A DNA stretch of 8,853 nucleotides from assembly GCA_030623425.1 (NCBI GenBank), contig JAUXMA010000051.1, positions 1 through 8,853 of the forward strand, written 5' to 3'. Positions 1-6,317 of this stretch are shown here, in pieces. Each line of letters starts with the position of its first letter. The first letter of the stretch is position 1. A program made the position numbers and the translations under genes. Under the pieces are notes generated by a model that had not been told where the DNA came from, did not search any database, and worked only from the letters and a program-made list of their open reading frames with translations. The DNA comes from Rhodospirillaceae bacterium. GTDB taxonomy: Bacteria; Pseudomonadota; Alphaproteobacteria; Rhodospirillales; 2-02-FULL-58-16.

Positions 1-180
1 CATCTCCAAAAAACCCTTGTCAAAAAGGGACAAAGGCTTAAATTTCGTGAGAAGATCGGCTTGCTGGGAAATACCGGCCGCAGCACCAGCGCTCATCTGC
101 ATTATGAAGTCATTTTCATGGGCAAAGCCAGGAATCCCATGAAATTCATCACGGCGGGACGGTATGTTTTCCAAAACTAG
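1..180 (+). CDS. M23 family metallopeptidase (LytM type), C-terminal fragment
   Basis: The frame is open from the first base and stops with TAG at 178-180; the N-terminus lies outside the window. The visible 59 residues are the end of a peptidase M23 (LytM) domain: a KIGLLGNTGRST-type segment followed by HLHYEV at 94-111. The HxH pair (codons 94-96 and 100-102) contains a zinc/active-site histidine of this family. M23 enzymes cut peptide cross-links of peptidoglycan in the periplasm, usually D,D-endopeptidase activity. The domain ends close to the stop, with a short KFITAGRYVF tail that resembles the tail of M23 proteins encoded beside bactofilins. The stop lies inside the start of the bactofilin gene (17-base overlap), which suggests translational coupling and a shared role in local wall remodelling. 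I cannot see signal peptide, membrane anchor or coiled coil, as these would be upstream. Confidence 0.9.
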   Translation, partial: HLQKTLVKKGQRLKFREKIGLLGNTGRSTSAHLHYEVIFMGKARNPMKFITAGRYVFQN

Positions 181-694
181 CAAAGGGGCGGCCGAAACGG
201 CGTCGAACAAGGCTTCTGAAAAGTCCAAAAAACCCGTGCCGCCGTCGATCGTAAGCGGCGATTTGCACATTACCGGCGATCTCAACAGTGAGGGCGAAAT
301 CCAGATCGACGGGGCCATCGACGGCGATACCCGTTGCAAGACCCTGCTCGTCGGCGAAACCGCTAAAGTCAAAGGCGAAATCTGCGCCGACTTCATCCGC
401 GTTTACGGTACCGTTCACGGCCAGATCAAAGCCCGCAACGTCCACCTGTACAAGACCGCCCGGGTGGTCGGCGACATCCTGCACGAGGAACTGTCCATCG
501 AAACCGGCGCTTTCCTGGAAGGCCATTGCAAACGCATAACCGACAAGGTCGGCGCCGCTGGCAAGATCAACCTCGTGGTCGGAAACTCGACAAAGAATTC
601 GCCGCCCGCGACGGATACGCCGCCCGCGACGGATACGCCGCCCACCGCCGGCGAGGACGTTGGGAATTCAAAGAAAATCGTTTCCAACAGCTGA
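164..694 (+). CDS. Bactofilin family cytoskeletal protein
   Basis: This 176-residue protein has the bactofilin (DUF583) layout. A disordered, Lys/Ser/Ala-rich N-terminus of about 26 residues is followed by a beta-helix core of roughly residues 27-127, with the usual beginning PSIVSGDLHITGDL and repeated short V/I-G-x-I/V turns such as GEIQIDGAIDGD and AKVKGEI. A Pro/Thr-rich tail follows. Bactofilins polymerise without nucleotide and act as membrane-associated scaffolds for wall enzymes. Pairing with an M23 peptidase gene is a known arrangement (for example ccmA-csd1 in Helicobacter, and bactofilin with LmdC-type peptidases in stalked alphaproteobacteria). The ATG at 164 overlaps the peptidase stop and follows a GGGACGG stretch, so this start is preferred. 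The tail contains a tandem repeat and its length is probably variable. I infer that it positions the upstream peptidase. Confidence 0.93.
   Translation: MFSKTSKGAAETASNKASEKSKKPVPPSIVSGDLHITGDLNSEGEIQIDGAIDGDTRCKTLLVGETAKVKGEICADFIRVYGTVHGQIKARNVHLYKTARVVGDILHEELSIETGAFLEGHCKRITDKVGAAGKINLVVGNSTKNSPPATDTPPATDTPPTAGEDVGNSKKIVSNS
602..637 (+). repeat. Two perfect 18-base tandem repeats in the bactofilin tail
   Basis: The unit CCGCCCGCGACGGATACG occurs twice in a row (602-619, 620-637), and a diverged beginning of a third copy follows (CCGCCCACC at 638). In frame it encodes PPATDT twice and then PPTAGED, a disordered linker outside the beta-helix core. Because 18 is a multiple of 3, slippage would lengthen or shorten the tail without breaking the frame. 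Confidence 0.9.
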
Positions 695-844
695 TTGCAA
701 AACTTTCCGGAAGACATCCGCGTCGACATTGCCGCCGGTGCGGATGACGGCCACCGTTTTGCCACGGCAATCGACGCTTAAGCCGAAGTTCCCCGCGTCT
801 TTGATGGGCAACTCACTGATGGTGAAAGTCTTTGTTGTTGCGGG
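668..844 (-). pseudogene. C-terminal remnant resembling threonine/serine dehydratase (PLP type II)
   Basis: On the - strand this frame is open from just after a TGA at 845-847 to a TGA at 668-670. It contains RGKTVAVIRTGGNVDADVF, which resembles the final strand of type II PLP threonine/serine dehydratases and serine racemases, where a GKxVxxxxSGGN(V/I)D segment followed by a short FxxVL helix closes the protein. Here FRKVL follows as expected. Upstream of about residue 20 of the fragment I see no dehydratase-like sequence, and no PLP lysine or glycine-rich loop is present anywhere. There is no ATG in the frame. I therefore read it as the stub of a gene whose front was deleted. Its last 27 bases overlap the 3' end of the bactofilin gene in antisense. 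It follows the HAD gene on the same strand, so it may once have ended that transcription unit. The match is from memory of the family; the alternative is a chance frame in GC-rich DNA. Confidence 0.5.
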
Positions 845-903
845 TCAAATCGGCGATGCGGAGAACGGAGGGGGAGACCGGCGAGGGGTCGCCGCAATCC
901 CGG

Positions 904-933
904 AAAAAAAGCACCAGGCGTCCTGGGAGATGC
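904..933 (-). terminator. Probable Rho-independent terminator after the HAD gene
   Basis: Read on the - strand, CCAGG-ACG-CCTGG forms a 5-bp stem with a 3-base loop. Outer bases GCA/TGC can add three pairs across a 4-base bulge, and seven T follow directly (A tract at 904-910 on +). It lies about 35 bases after the HAD stop at 968, in the right orientation to end the transglycosylase-HAD transcript. The core stem is short, so efficiency is uncertain. Confidence 0.5.
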
Positions 934-967
934 AAAAACACTAGCCGCATCCGGCCATGCCGCCGGT

Positions 968-1645
968 TCATGTCGGCAACAGGGCGGACAGCTCCGCCAG
1001 GGTGGAAATTTCATGAACGAGGGGGGCGGAGGGGAGTTCCCATTGCCGGCCGAGACGGTTGATCCAGACCGCTTGCAAGCCGAAGTCGCTGGCCGCCGCC
1101 ACGTCGTCGCTGTCCGCCGACAGAAAACAGATACGGCCGGCTTGCGAATTCAGTTCGTCCACCGCCAACTGGTAAACCGACGGATGGGGCAGGTAGTGGC
1201 GCGCCGGGTCGACGGAAATCAGCTGTTTAAGCAGATCCTGGATGCCGGCGTTTTTGACGGCGGCGATCAGCATGAACGGCGCGCCATTGGAGAGAATCGC
1301 CGTCTTTACGTTCCGTTCGGAAAGAGCAGTCAGGGCCCCCTTGACGTCCGGATAGAGTTCGGGGCGGAGGAAACAGTCCATAAGTTTCGCGCGCAGCACG
1401 GGATTGTCCAGGTTCAGCTCGGCCATGACCTCATCGAGGCCGTGAGAGATGAGATGCCAGAAATTCTCGTATTCGGCCATCTGGTTCGCCTTCCGGGCGT
1501 GTTCCGATTGCCGGTTTCGCCAGAGCGACTTCAGGGGACCGGTCTTGTCGCCTAGATCGCCGTTGTGGCGGCTCAGCGCCGCGGTGACGTCGAAAAGGGT
1601 GCCGTAGGCGCCGAAGAGGCAAACCGAAACGCCGTCTGAAACCAT
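968..1645 (-). CDS. Haloacid dehalogenase type II-like protein, probable pseudoenzyme
   Basis: With the ATG at 1645 the product has 225 residues, the usual size of L-2-haloacid dehalogenases. Family landmarks are clear: AYGTLFDV near the N-terminus, SLWRNRQ (active-site Arg), ILSNGAP around Ser119, PHPSVYQLA, and VWINR near the end. However, the nucleophile aspartate of motif I (FDAYGT in relatives) is Gly12 here (codon GGC), the conserved motif III lysine (KPHP) is Leu152, and the Asn of the SSNxWD motif is Asp178. Thr16, Ser119, Tyr158, Ser176 and Asp181 are kept. Dehalogenation or phosphoryl transfer through an aspartyl ester therefore looks impossible, while the fold appears intact. A GTG at 1675 would add 10 residues, but GGAAAG eight bases before the ATG at 1645 favours the shorter form. 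It starts 32 bases after the transglycosylase stop, so probably shares its transcript. The function is unknown. Confidence 0.85.
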   Translation of the reverse strand: MVSDGVSVCLFGAYGTLFDVTAALSRHNGDLGDKTGPLKSLWRNRQSEHARKANQMAEYENFWHLISHGLDEVMAELNLDNPVLRAKLMDCFLRPELYPDVKGALTALSERNVKTAILSNGAPFMLIAAVKNAGIQDLLKQLISVDPARHYLPHPSVYQLAVDELNSQAGRICFLSADSDDVAAASDFGLQAVWINRLGRQWELPSAPLVHEISTLAELSALLPT

Positions 1646-1677
1646 CGGTAACACTTTCCGCGGCCGCGCCACCACGC

Positions 1678-3654
1678 TCAGCGCCGGAGATCGTTTTCCA
1701 GGGACAAGGCCATTTGCGCGTCGGCCAAACGGTGACGGTAGATTTGCAGATCTTCCATAACTCTTTGGATGTAATTTCGTGTTTCGTCAATGGGAATCAA
1801 TTCGATCCAGTCGATGGCGTCGACAGCGTAGTCCCGGGGATCGCCGTTGCGGCGCCTCCATTTCCGGACCTTTGACGGACCCGCGTTGTAGGCGGCCAGC
1901 GCCATGATGTAAGAGCCGTCAAAGAGCTCGATCATATCCGCCAGATGAGCTTGTCCAAGGATCATGTTGTAGTCGGGATCGGTGGTCAGGCGCCGCGGCG
2001 AGTATGGGAGCTTGAGTTTTCCCGCCGTCCTGTGGGCGGTTCGGGGCATCAACTGCATCAGTCCGCGGGCTCCCTTTGGGCTCGTCGCCAGGGGATTGAA
2101 GGCGCTTTCCTGGCGGATCGTGGCCAGCACCAGGGGAACCTCGACGAGAGGTTTCCCGGAGCGGTCGGCCAGCGGCGGCGGAATCAACGCCGGGTATCCG
2201 GTCTCAACCAAATCCCGGCCGTCGCGGGTCGACGCCTTGGCCACTTTGATCGCTAGGTCGGGCCGTCCCTGCATCCGCGCCAGGGCCGCTGTCAGGGAGC
2301 GCCAGTCGGGGACCTTTCTGACCGCGCTCAGAGCCCTGACGAACGGGTCGATCCGGTCCTTTTGATCGAGATCGCCCATGATCCGGATCCCCCGCGTCAG
2401 TTCGTGCGATTCGAAAGCCTCGACCTGAGCCGAATCGGAGATCGGATCGGATGGGAAGACGAGACCGTGCCCCGGGCCGATCCACGACGCCGCCAATTGG
2501 CCGTAATAGGCGGTGGGGAAGCCGGCGGCGATGCGGTACCACTTGTCGGCGCTCTTGGCGTCGTTCATGGCTTTGGCGGTGCGGGCCAGCCAATAGGCTC
2601 CGCGGGCCCGGCTGACCGGGTATCGCACCGCCTCGAACATGGCCAGGAAGTGGTCTTTGGCGATCTTAACTTCCCTCAGGAAGCGCAGGGCGATCCACCC
2701 GGACAGCCATTCGGCCTCGGCGAAGCTGGCGCCGCCCGCCACGAGGCTATGGTTCTTGGCGAGCCGGTAGGCAGCCGAGACATGGCCCCGTTGCAAGGCG
2801 CGGCGCGCCAGGAAGGCGCGTTCCACCCACCAAACCGCGGGCCGTTCCAGTTCTTCCGGAGGCTCGTCGAGAAGCTCGCGCGCCGACAGGTCGCGGCCCT
2901 TGCGCCGGCGCCAGCGCAGCCGCTCGTAGACGAGGCCCGGATCGTTTTTCAGGCGCTCCGGCACGGCGGCGATGGCGGTGTCCACGTTTCCCCGCCCGTG
3001 GCGCAGGAAAAGCCGCGCCACGGCCAAGGCGCGATAGCCGGGATTGACCTTCCACAGCATGCGCCGAACCGGCCAGTCGCGGCCGTCCCATAACAGCCGG
3101 TCCAGCCTGGCAATGTGATCCTCGCGGGTCAGAAGCTTGCGGTAACGCCGGTAAAAGTTCTTTTCCTGCTTTTTGCCGAAATCGCCGTTGATCCAGACGT
3201 CCCTGAGCACCCGGCGGGCTTTTTCCCTGTCGCCCGAGGCCAGCAGGGCGGCGCCGTATCGAACGCTGCCGTCGGTGCAGACGGGCTGGCGCGTCCTGAA
3301 CCAGGCGAGGACCGCCGAATCCGGGGTTTTGGCGGTCATCGCCTCCTCGGCCCGGCGTTGCAACAGGCTTTGCCCGGGCCAGTCCGGATTGTTGGCCATG
3401 AAGCCGGCGATCTCCTCGAACGAAGCCTCGGTGCCGCGGCGGCTAGAGTCCAGCCAGCGGAAAATTTTCACCGTCAGCGGATCCTTGATGCGCCCGGCCA
3501 AGCGGCGAACCTCGCTCCACCTGTCGGCGCCGGCGGCCTGGAAAGCGAACTTGGATAAGCGGCTGTCTTCAGCCGTGAGAAAGCCGGCCGCCACCGGCGC
3601 CGCCGTCAAGACAGCCGCCGCGGCGATGCAAGCGATGATCCCGTAGCGTCCCAT
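1678..3654 (-). CDS. Soluble lytic murein transglycosylase (Slt70-like)
   Basis: This 658-residue protein cleaves the MurNAc-GlcNAc bond of peptidoglycan, forming 1,6-anhydro ends, in the periplasm. A signal peptide is visible (residues about 1-23, a hydrophobic run ending in APVAAG). A long helical region of about residues 30-460, rich in W/R/L and resembling the alpha-superhelical ring of Slt70, precedes the catalytic SLT domain from about residue 500. That domain shows ATIRQESAFNP with catalytic Glu516, GARGLMQLMP, and AYNAG at 588-592, followed by an ETRNYIQRV motif. All landmarks of family 1 transglycosylases are present, and the length fits Slt70 homologues. The ATG at 3654 is preceded by GGGG at a spacing of five. 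It is divergent from dapA and heads the - strand unit containing the HAD gene. Together with the M23 peptidase and bactofilin it gives this end of the window a cell-wall theme. Confidence 0.93.
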   Translation of the reverse strand: MGRYGIIACIAAAAVLTAAPVAAGFLTAEDSRLSKFAFQAAGADRWSEVRRLAGRIKDPLTVKIFRWLDSSRRGTEASFEEIAGFMANNPDWPGQSLLQRRAEEAMTAKTPDSAVLAWFRTRQPVCTDGSVRYGAALLASGDREKARRVLRDVWINGDFGKKQEKNFYRRYRKLLTREDHIARLDRLLWDGRDWPVRRMLWKVNPGYRALAVARLFLRHGRGNVDTAIAAVPERLKNDPGLVYERLRWRRRKGRDLSARELLDEPPEELERPAVWWVERAFLARRALQRGHVSAAYRLAKNHSLVAGGASFAEAEWLSGWIALRFLREVKIAKDHFLAMFEAVRYPVSRARGAYWLARTAKAMNDAKSADKWYRIAAGFPTAYYGQLAASWIGPGHGLVFPSDPISDSAQVEAFESHELTRGIRIMGDLDQKDRIDPFVRALSAVRKVPDWRSLTAALARMQGRPDLAIKVAKASTRDGRDLVETGYPALIPPPLADRSGKPLVEVPLVLATIRQESAFNPLATSPKGARGLMQLMPRTAHRTAGKLKLPYSPRRLTTDPDYNMILGQAHLADMIELFDGSYIMALAAYNAGPSKVRKWRRRNGDPRDYAVDAIDWIELIPIDETRNYIQRVMEDLQIYRHRLADAQMALSLENDLRR

Positions 3655-3710
3655 AAAAACCCCAGTTCCCCGGCCGAAAACGCCAAACCCAGTTGCCGCC
3701 GGACGCCGAA

Positions 3711-3739
3711 ACTCTACGACGACACGGCGCCGGCGACAA
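3711..3739 (-). promoter_or_regulatory. Candidate sigma-70-type promoter for the lytic transglycosylase
   Basis: On the - strand TTGTCG (3739-3734) and TAGAGT (3716-3711) are separated by 17 bases, each matching the consensus at four of six positions. Transcription would start around 3704, giving a leader of about 50 bases before the ATG at 3654. It lies in the 303-base divergent gap to dapA. Confidence 0.4.
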
Positions 3740-3813
3740 CCCGTTGCTGGCCGGGAAAAGAGAAGAGGCCGCGAAAACCGCGGTAATCCTTATTGGCGCG
3801 CGAAACCCGCCGC

Positions 3814-3843
3814 TTGCCGCGACGGTCTTGTTGGGGGTATCGT
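3814..3843 (+). promoter_or_regulatory. Weak candidate promoter for dapA-smpB
   Basis: TTGCCG (3814-3819) and TATCGT (3838-3843) are 18 bases apart in the gap between the divergent transglycosylase and dapA. The resulting leader would be about 110 bases. The match is modest and other positions in the gap are possible. Apart from the two promoter candidates I see only a small CCGCG-AAAAC-CGCGG hairpin near 3770-3784 in this gap. Confidence 0.22.
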
Positions 3844-3957
3844 CGCCGCTCGAAGAGAACAGGCCATGATCGGCGAGCTGGCCCCGCCCTGGGCCGCGCC
3901 AACGTCCGCGAGGCCGCCGCGAACAGCTGTCGATGGCGGAACTCAAGCGAGGATGCA

Positions 3958-4827
3958 ATGTTCAAGGGATCGATGGTCGCTCTGATTACGCCGTTCAAGG
4001 ATGGAAACGTCGACGAAACCGCCTTTAAATCCCTGGTCGAATGGCAGATCGAGCAAGGTACGCACGGCTTGGTTCCTTGCGGGACCACCGGCGAATCGCC
4101 GACCCTTTCCCACGCCGAGCACATGCGCGTGGTCGAAATGTGCATCGAGGTGGCGCGCGGCAGGGCGCCGGTCATCGCCGGCACCGGCTCCAATTCCACC
4201 GCCGAAGCCATCGATTTGACCCACCACGCCAAGGACGCCGCCGCCGCCGCCGTCCTGGTGGTGGCTCCTTACTACAACAAGCCGACCCAGGAAGGCCTTT
4301 ACCGGCATTACAAGGCCATCCACGACGCCGTCGACGTTCCCATCATCGTCTACAACATTCCCGGCCGCAGCGCCGTCGACATCAGCGTCGAGACCATGGC
4401 CCGGCTGGCTCGGCTGCCCAACATCGTCGGCGTCAAGGACGCCACCTCGGACCTGGCCCGGCCGCTGGCGACACGGCTCGCCATCGGCCCGGATTTCTGC
4501 CAGTTGTCGGGCGAGGACGCGACCGCCGTGCCGTTCCTGGCCGGCGGCGGCCAGGGCTGCATCTCGGTCACCGCCAACGTCGCGCCCAAGATGTGCTCCG
4601 ACATGCAAGGCGCCTGGCGGGACGGCGATTATGAAACCGCCATGGCGCTTCAACACAAACTGATGCCCCTGCATCAGGCCATGTTCTGCGAAACCAGCCC
4701 CGGACCGGTCAAATACGCCGCCAGCTTGCTGGGCAAGTGCGCGGCCGAGACGCGGCCGCCGCTTTGTGAAATTTCCGCCACAAGCAAGGAGCGCGTCAAA
4801 AACGCCTTGGCGGGGCTTCTTTGCTGA
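3958..4827 (+). CDS. dapA: 4-hydroxy-tetrahydrodipicolinate synthase
   Basis: DapA condenses pyruvate with aspartate semialdehyde in the cytoplasm, the first committed step towards diaminopimelate (for peptidoglycan) and lysine. The 289-residue product shows the full active site of the class I aldolase family: GTTGESPTL with Thr43-Thr44, VYNIPGRS with Tyr132 and Arg137, and VGVKDAT with the Schiff-base Lys160. Length and residue numbers are one less than in the E. coli enzyme, so the protein looks complete. An in-frame ATG exists upstream at 3793, but the sequence it adds is Arg-rich and unlike the family. The ATG at 3958 has GAGG five bases before it and gives the typical [13 protein letters not shown] beginning. 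smpB follows 13 bases after the stop, suggesting one transcript. Feedback inhibition by lysine is common in the family but cannot be judged here. Confidence 0.97.
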   Translation: MFKGSMVALITPFKDGNVDETAFKSLVEWQIEQGTHGLVPCGTTGESPTLSHAEHMRVVEMCIEVARGRAPVIAGTGSNSTAEAIDLTHHAKDAAAAAVLVVAPYYNKPTQEGLYRHYKAIHDAVDVPIIVYNIPGRSAVDISVETMARLARLPNIVGVKDATSDLARPLATRLAIGPDFCQLSGEDATAVPFLAGGGQGCISVTANVAPKMCSDMQGAWRDGDYETAMALQHKLMPLHQAMFCETSPGPVKYAASLLGKCAAETRPPLCEISATSKERVKNALAGLLC

Positions 4828-4840
4828 CCGGCGCCGGCCG

Positions 4841-5317
4841 ATGGCGCCAAAAAAACAGAACTTTGACGGCACGGTCGTGGCGCGAAACCGCAAGGCGCGC
4901 CACACCTTCGCCATCGACCAAACCTTCGAGGCGGGAATCGTCCTCTTCGGCACCGAAGTCAAGTCCCTGCGCGAGGGCCGCGCCACCATCACCGAAGCCT
5001 ACGCCGGCGACAGCGGGGGTGAACTTTTCCTCTTCAATGCCTATATCCCGGAATACCGGGCGGCCAGCCATTTCAGCCACAACCCGCGGCGGCAACGCAA
5101 ACTGCTCATGCACAAGCGCGAAGTCGCCAAGCTCTTGGGCGCGGTCAATCGGGAAGGCATGACTCTGGTGCCGCTGGCCGTCTATTTCAATTCCCGCGGC
5201 ATCGCCAAGGTGCAACTGGCCCTGGCCCGCGGCAAGCGCAAGGCCGACAAGCGGGCGGCCATCAAGGATCGCGATTGGCAACGCCAGAAAGCCAGGCTGA
5301 TGCGCGGCAAGGGCTGA
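4841..5317 (+). CDS. smpB: SsrA (tmRNA)-binding protein SmpB
   Basis: SmpB binds tmRNA and brings it to stalled ribosomes for trans-translation. The 158-residue product has the family hallmarks: an N-terminal RNRKARHTF segment, [16 protein letters not shown], an AYIPEY motif, the [15 protein letters not shown] region, and a basic C-terminal tail ([17 protein letters not shown]) that inserts into the mRNA channel. The frame stays open upstream into dapA, but the family begins with a short MAPKK-like stretch, so the ATG at 4841 is chosen. No Shine-Dalgarno is visible before it (the 13 bases after the dapA stop are GC-only apart from the start), so expression may depend on coupling to dapA translation. 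The tmRNA gene ssrA is not in this window. Confidence 0.96.
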   Translation: MAPKKQNFDGTVVARNRKARHTFAIDQTFEAGIVLFGTEVKSLREGRATITEAYAGDSGGELFLFNAYIPEYRAASHFSHNPRRQRKLLMHKREVAKLLGAVNREGMTLVPLAVYFNSRGIAKVQLALARGKRKADKRAAIKDRDWQRQKARLMRGKG

Positions 5318-5671
5318 AACATGGATGACGGCTTATGCAAGTCGAACCGACCACGGACATTCATTGCGTGACCGCGTGGTCGCGCTATGACAACCGAAGT
5401 GGTCGCCCCGCCCGCCACCCTGCCGCGAGTGGTCCTTTAAAACCACGAAAGACCGCTTCTTTCATAAAACAAGCATGTCTATGTTGATAAGAATCGGCAT
5501 CGGGTAAACTTAAACTTTTATATGATAGAAACAATATAATGAATTGATATGAAAATGTTTATTATAATCTACTCTTTCCGGCCTCAAGGAAGTATGTGAG
5601 CAGGGCGTCGTAGTCCATGAGCACGGGAAACTGGGGAACCCCGGCGGGGAGGACGGCGGCAAATGGGAAAT
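5318..5671. other. Convergent intergenic gap with a strongly AT-rich island
   Basis: This 354-base gap separates smpB from the oppositely oriented uracil-DNA glycosylase gene. The first 120 bases are GC-rich and hold GTGGTC-type repeats. From about 5436 to 5575 the composition changes abruptly: a hand count of 5461-5570 gives 27 G/C in 110 bases, and 5511-5570 only 9 in 60. Two TATAAT sequences (5535-5540, 5563-5568) lie in it but lack a matching -35 element at 16-18 bases. A weak stem at 5428-5434/5451-5457 followed by TCTTTC could end the smpB transcript. On the - strand a tiny frame (5618-5562, 18 codons, MDYDALLTYFLEAGKSRL) reaches the edge of the island. I recognise no gene here. Confidence 0.7.
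5348..5382. repeat. Inverted repeat CGACCACG/CGTGGTCG downstream of smpB
   Basis: A perfect 8-base inverted repeat (5348-5355 and 5375-5382) is separated by 19 bases and starts 30 bases after the smpB stop. No T tract follows, so it is not a standard Rho-independent terminator. GTGGTC recurs in direct orientation at 5376, 5399 and 5429. Confidence 0.6.
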
Positions 5672-6307
5672 TCAGCCGCCGAGGCGCTCCATGATGTCCG
5701 CGAACACGGCTTCGAACATGGTCCGGGTGAGTCTGCCGGTGTTGGTGTTGTAGCGCGAACAGTGGTAGCTGTCGGCGAGCACCAGCCCTTGCGGCAGGCG
5801 GCGAAAGGCGTGATGGGCGAATTTCCAGGCACTTTTTTTCTCGCCCACGGCCGCCACCACGGCGCCGTGGGCGATGATGCCGAGGGCGAGAATGACCTTG
5901 AGATTCGGCATGCCGTCGATCTCGGCGGCGAGAAACCGCCGGCAGGCCGCCGCTTCCGCCGCCGTCGGTGCGTTCGCCGGCGGCGCGCAACGGACGGCGT
6001 TGGTCACCCGGCAACCAATCAGGCTCAGGCCGTCGTCGGCCCTGCGGCCGTAATCTCCGCGGGCGAGGGCGAATGTCTTCAGGGTTCCATACAGGAAATC
6101 GCCGGCGAAATCGCCGGTAAAAGGCCGGCCCGTGCGGTTGGCTCCTTTAAGCCCCGGCGCCAGCCCGACAATCAGCAAGGACGCGTCCCTGCCCCCGAAG
6201 GAGGGAACCGGACCGTTGTGCCAGCCGGGATGGGCGTCCCGGTTGGCGTGGCGGAAATCGACCAGGCGCGGGCACAGCCGGCAATCCGGTTCCGGACTTG
6301 CGGGCAC
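5672..6307 (-). CDS. Uracil-DNA glycosylase, family 5 (UDGb-like), iron-sulphur type
   Basis: The enzyme removes uracil, and in family 5 also other deaminated bases such as hypoxanthine, from DNA as the first step of base-excision repair. The 211-residue product shows GLAPGLKGANRTGRPFTGD (residues 48-66), RVTNAVRCAPP (100-110) and SYHCSRYNTNTGRL (180-193), the pattern of family 5 rather than UNG or family 4. His182 occupies the conserved motif position; the usual HPS is HCS here. Four cysteines in family-like positions (Cys9, Cys12, Cys107, Cys122) probably hold the 4Fe-4S cluster. The frame stays open far upstream through the NYN gene in another frame, but homology begins at CRLCPRL, so I chose the GTG at 6307, ten bases after the NYN stop. 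No strong ribosome-binding site precedes it, so the start could be translationally coupled. The pair is probably co-transcribed. Confidence 0.9.
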   Translation of the reverse strand: MPASPEPDCRLCPRLVDFRHANRDAHPGWHNGPVPSFGGRDASLLIVGLAPGLKGANRTGRPFTGDFAGDFLYGTLKTFALARGDYGRRADDGLSLIGCRVTNAVRCAPPANAPTAAEAAACRRFLAAEIDGMPNLKVILALGIIAHGAVVAAVGEKKSAWKFAHHAFRRLPQGLVLADSYHCSRYNTNTGRLTRTMFEAVFADIMERLGG

Positions 6308-6317
6308 GGAACGAATT

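Noticed and set aside
832..967. Small - strand frame MRLVFLHLPGRLVLFF... in the gap after the HAD gene
   Set aside because: It has no ribosome site, spans the probable terminator and resembles no family; taken as chance.
2362..3093. 243-codon + strand frame opposite the lytic transglycosylase
   Set aside because: Antisense shadow of a gene with clear domains; the translation shows no recognisable family.
3793..3957. N-terminal extension of dapA from an upstream in-frame ATG
   Set aside because: The added residues are Arg-rich and unlike DapA; the ATG at 3958 has GAGG at five bases and gives the family's normal start.
4766..4840. N-terminal extension of smpB reaching into dapA
   Set aside because: It overlaps the dapA coding sequence and adds residues not found in SmpB; MAPKK at 4841 is the family start.
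5535..5568. Two TATAAT boxes as promoters in the AT-rich island
   Set aside because: No -35-like hexamer at 16-18 bases upstream of either, and TATAAT is expected by chance in such AT-rich DNA.
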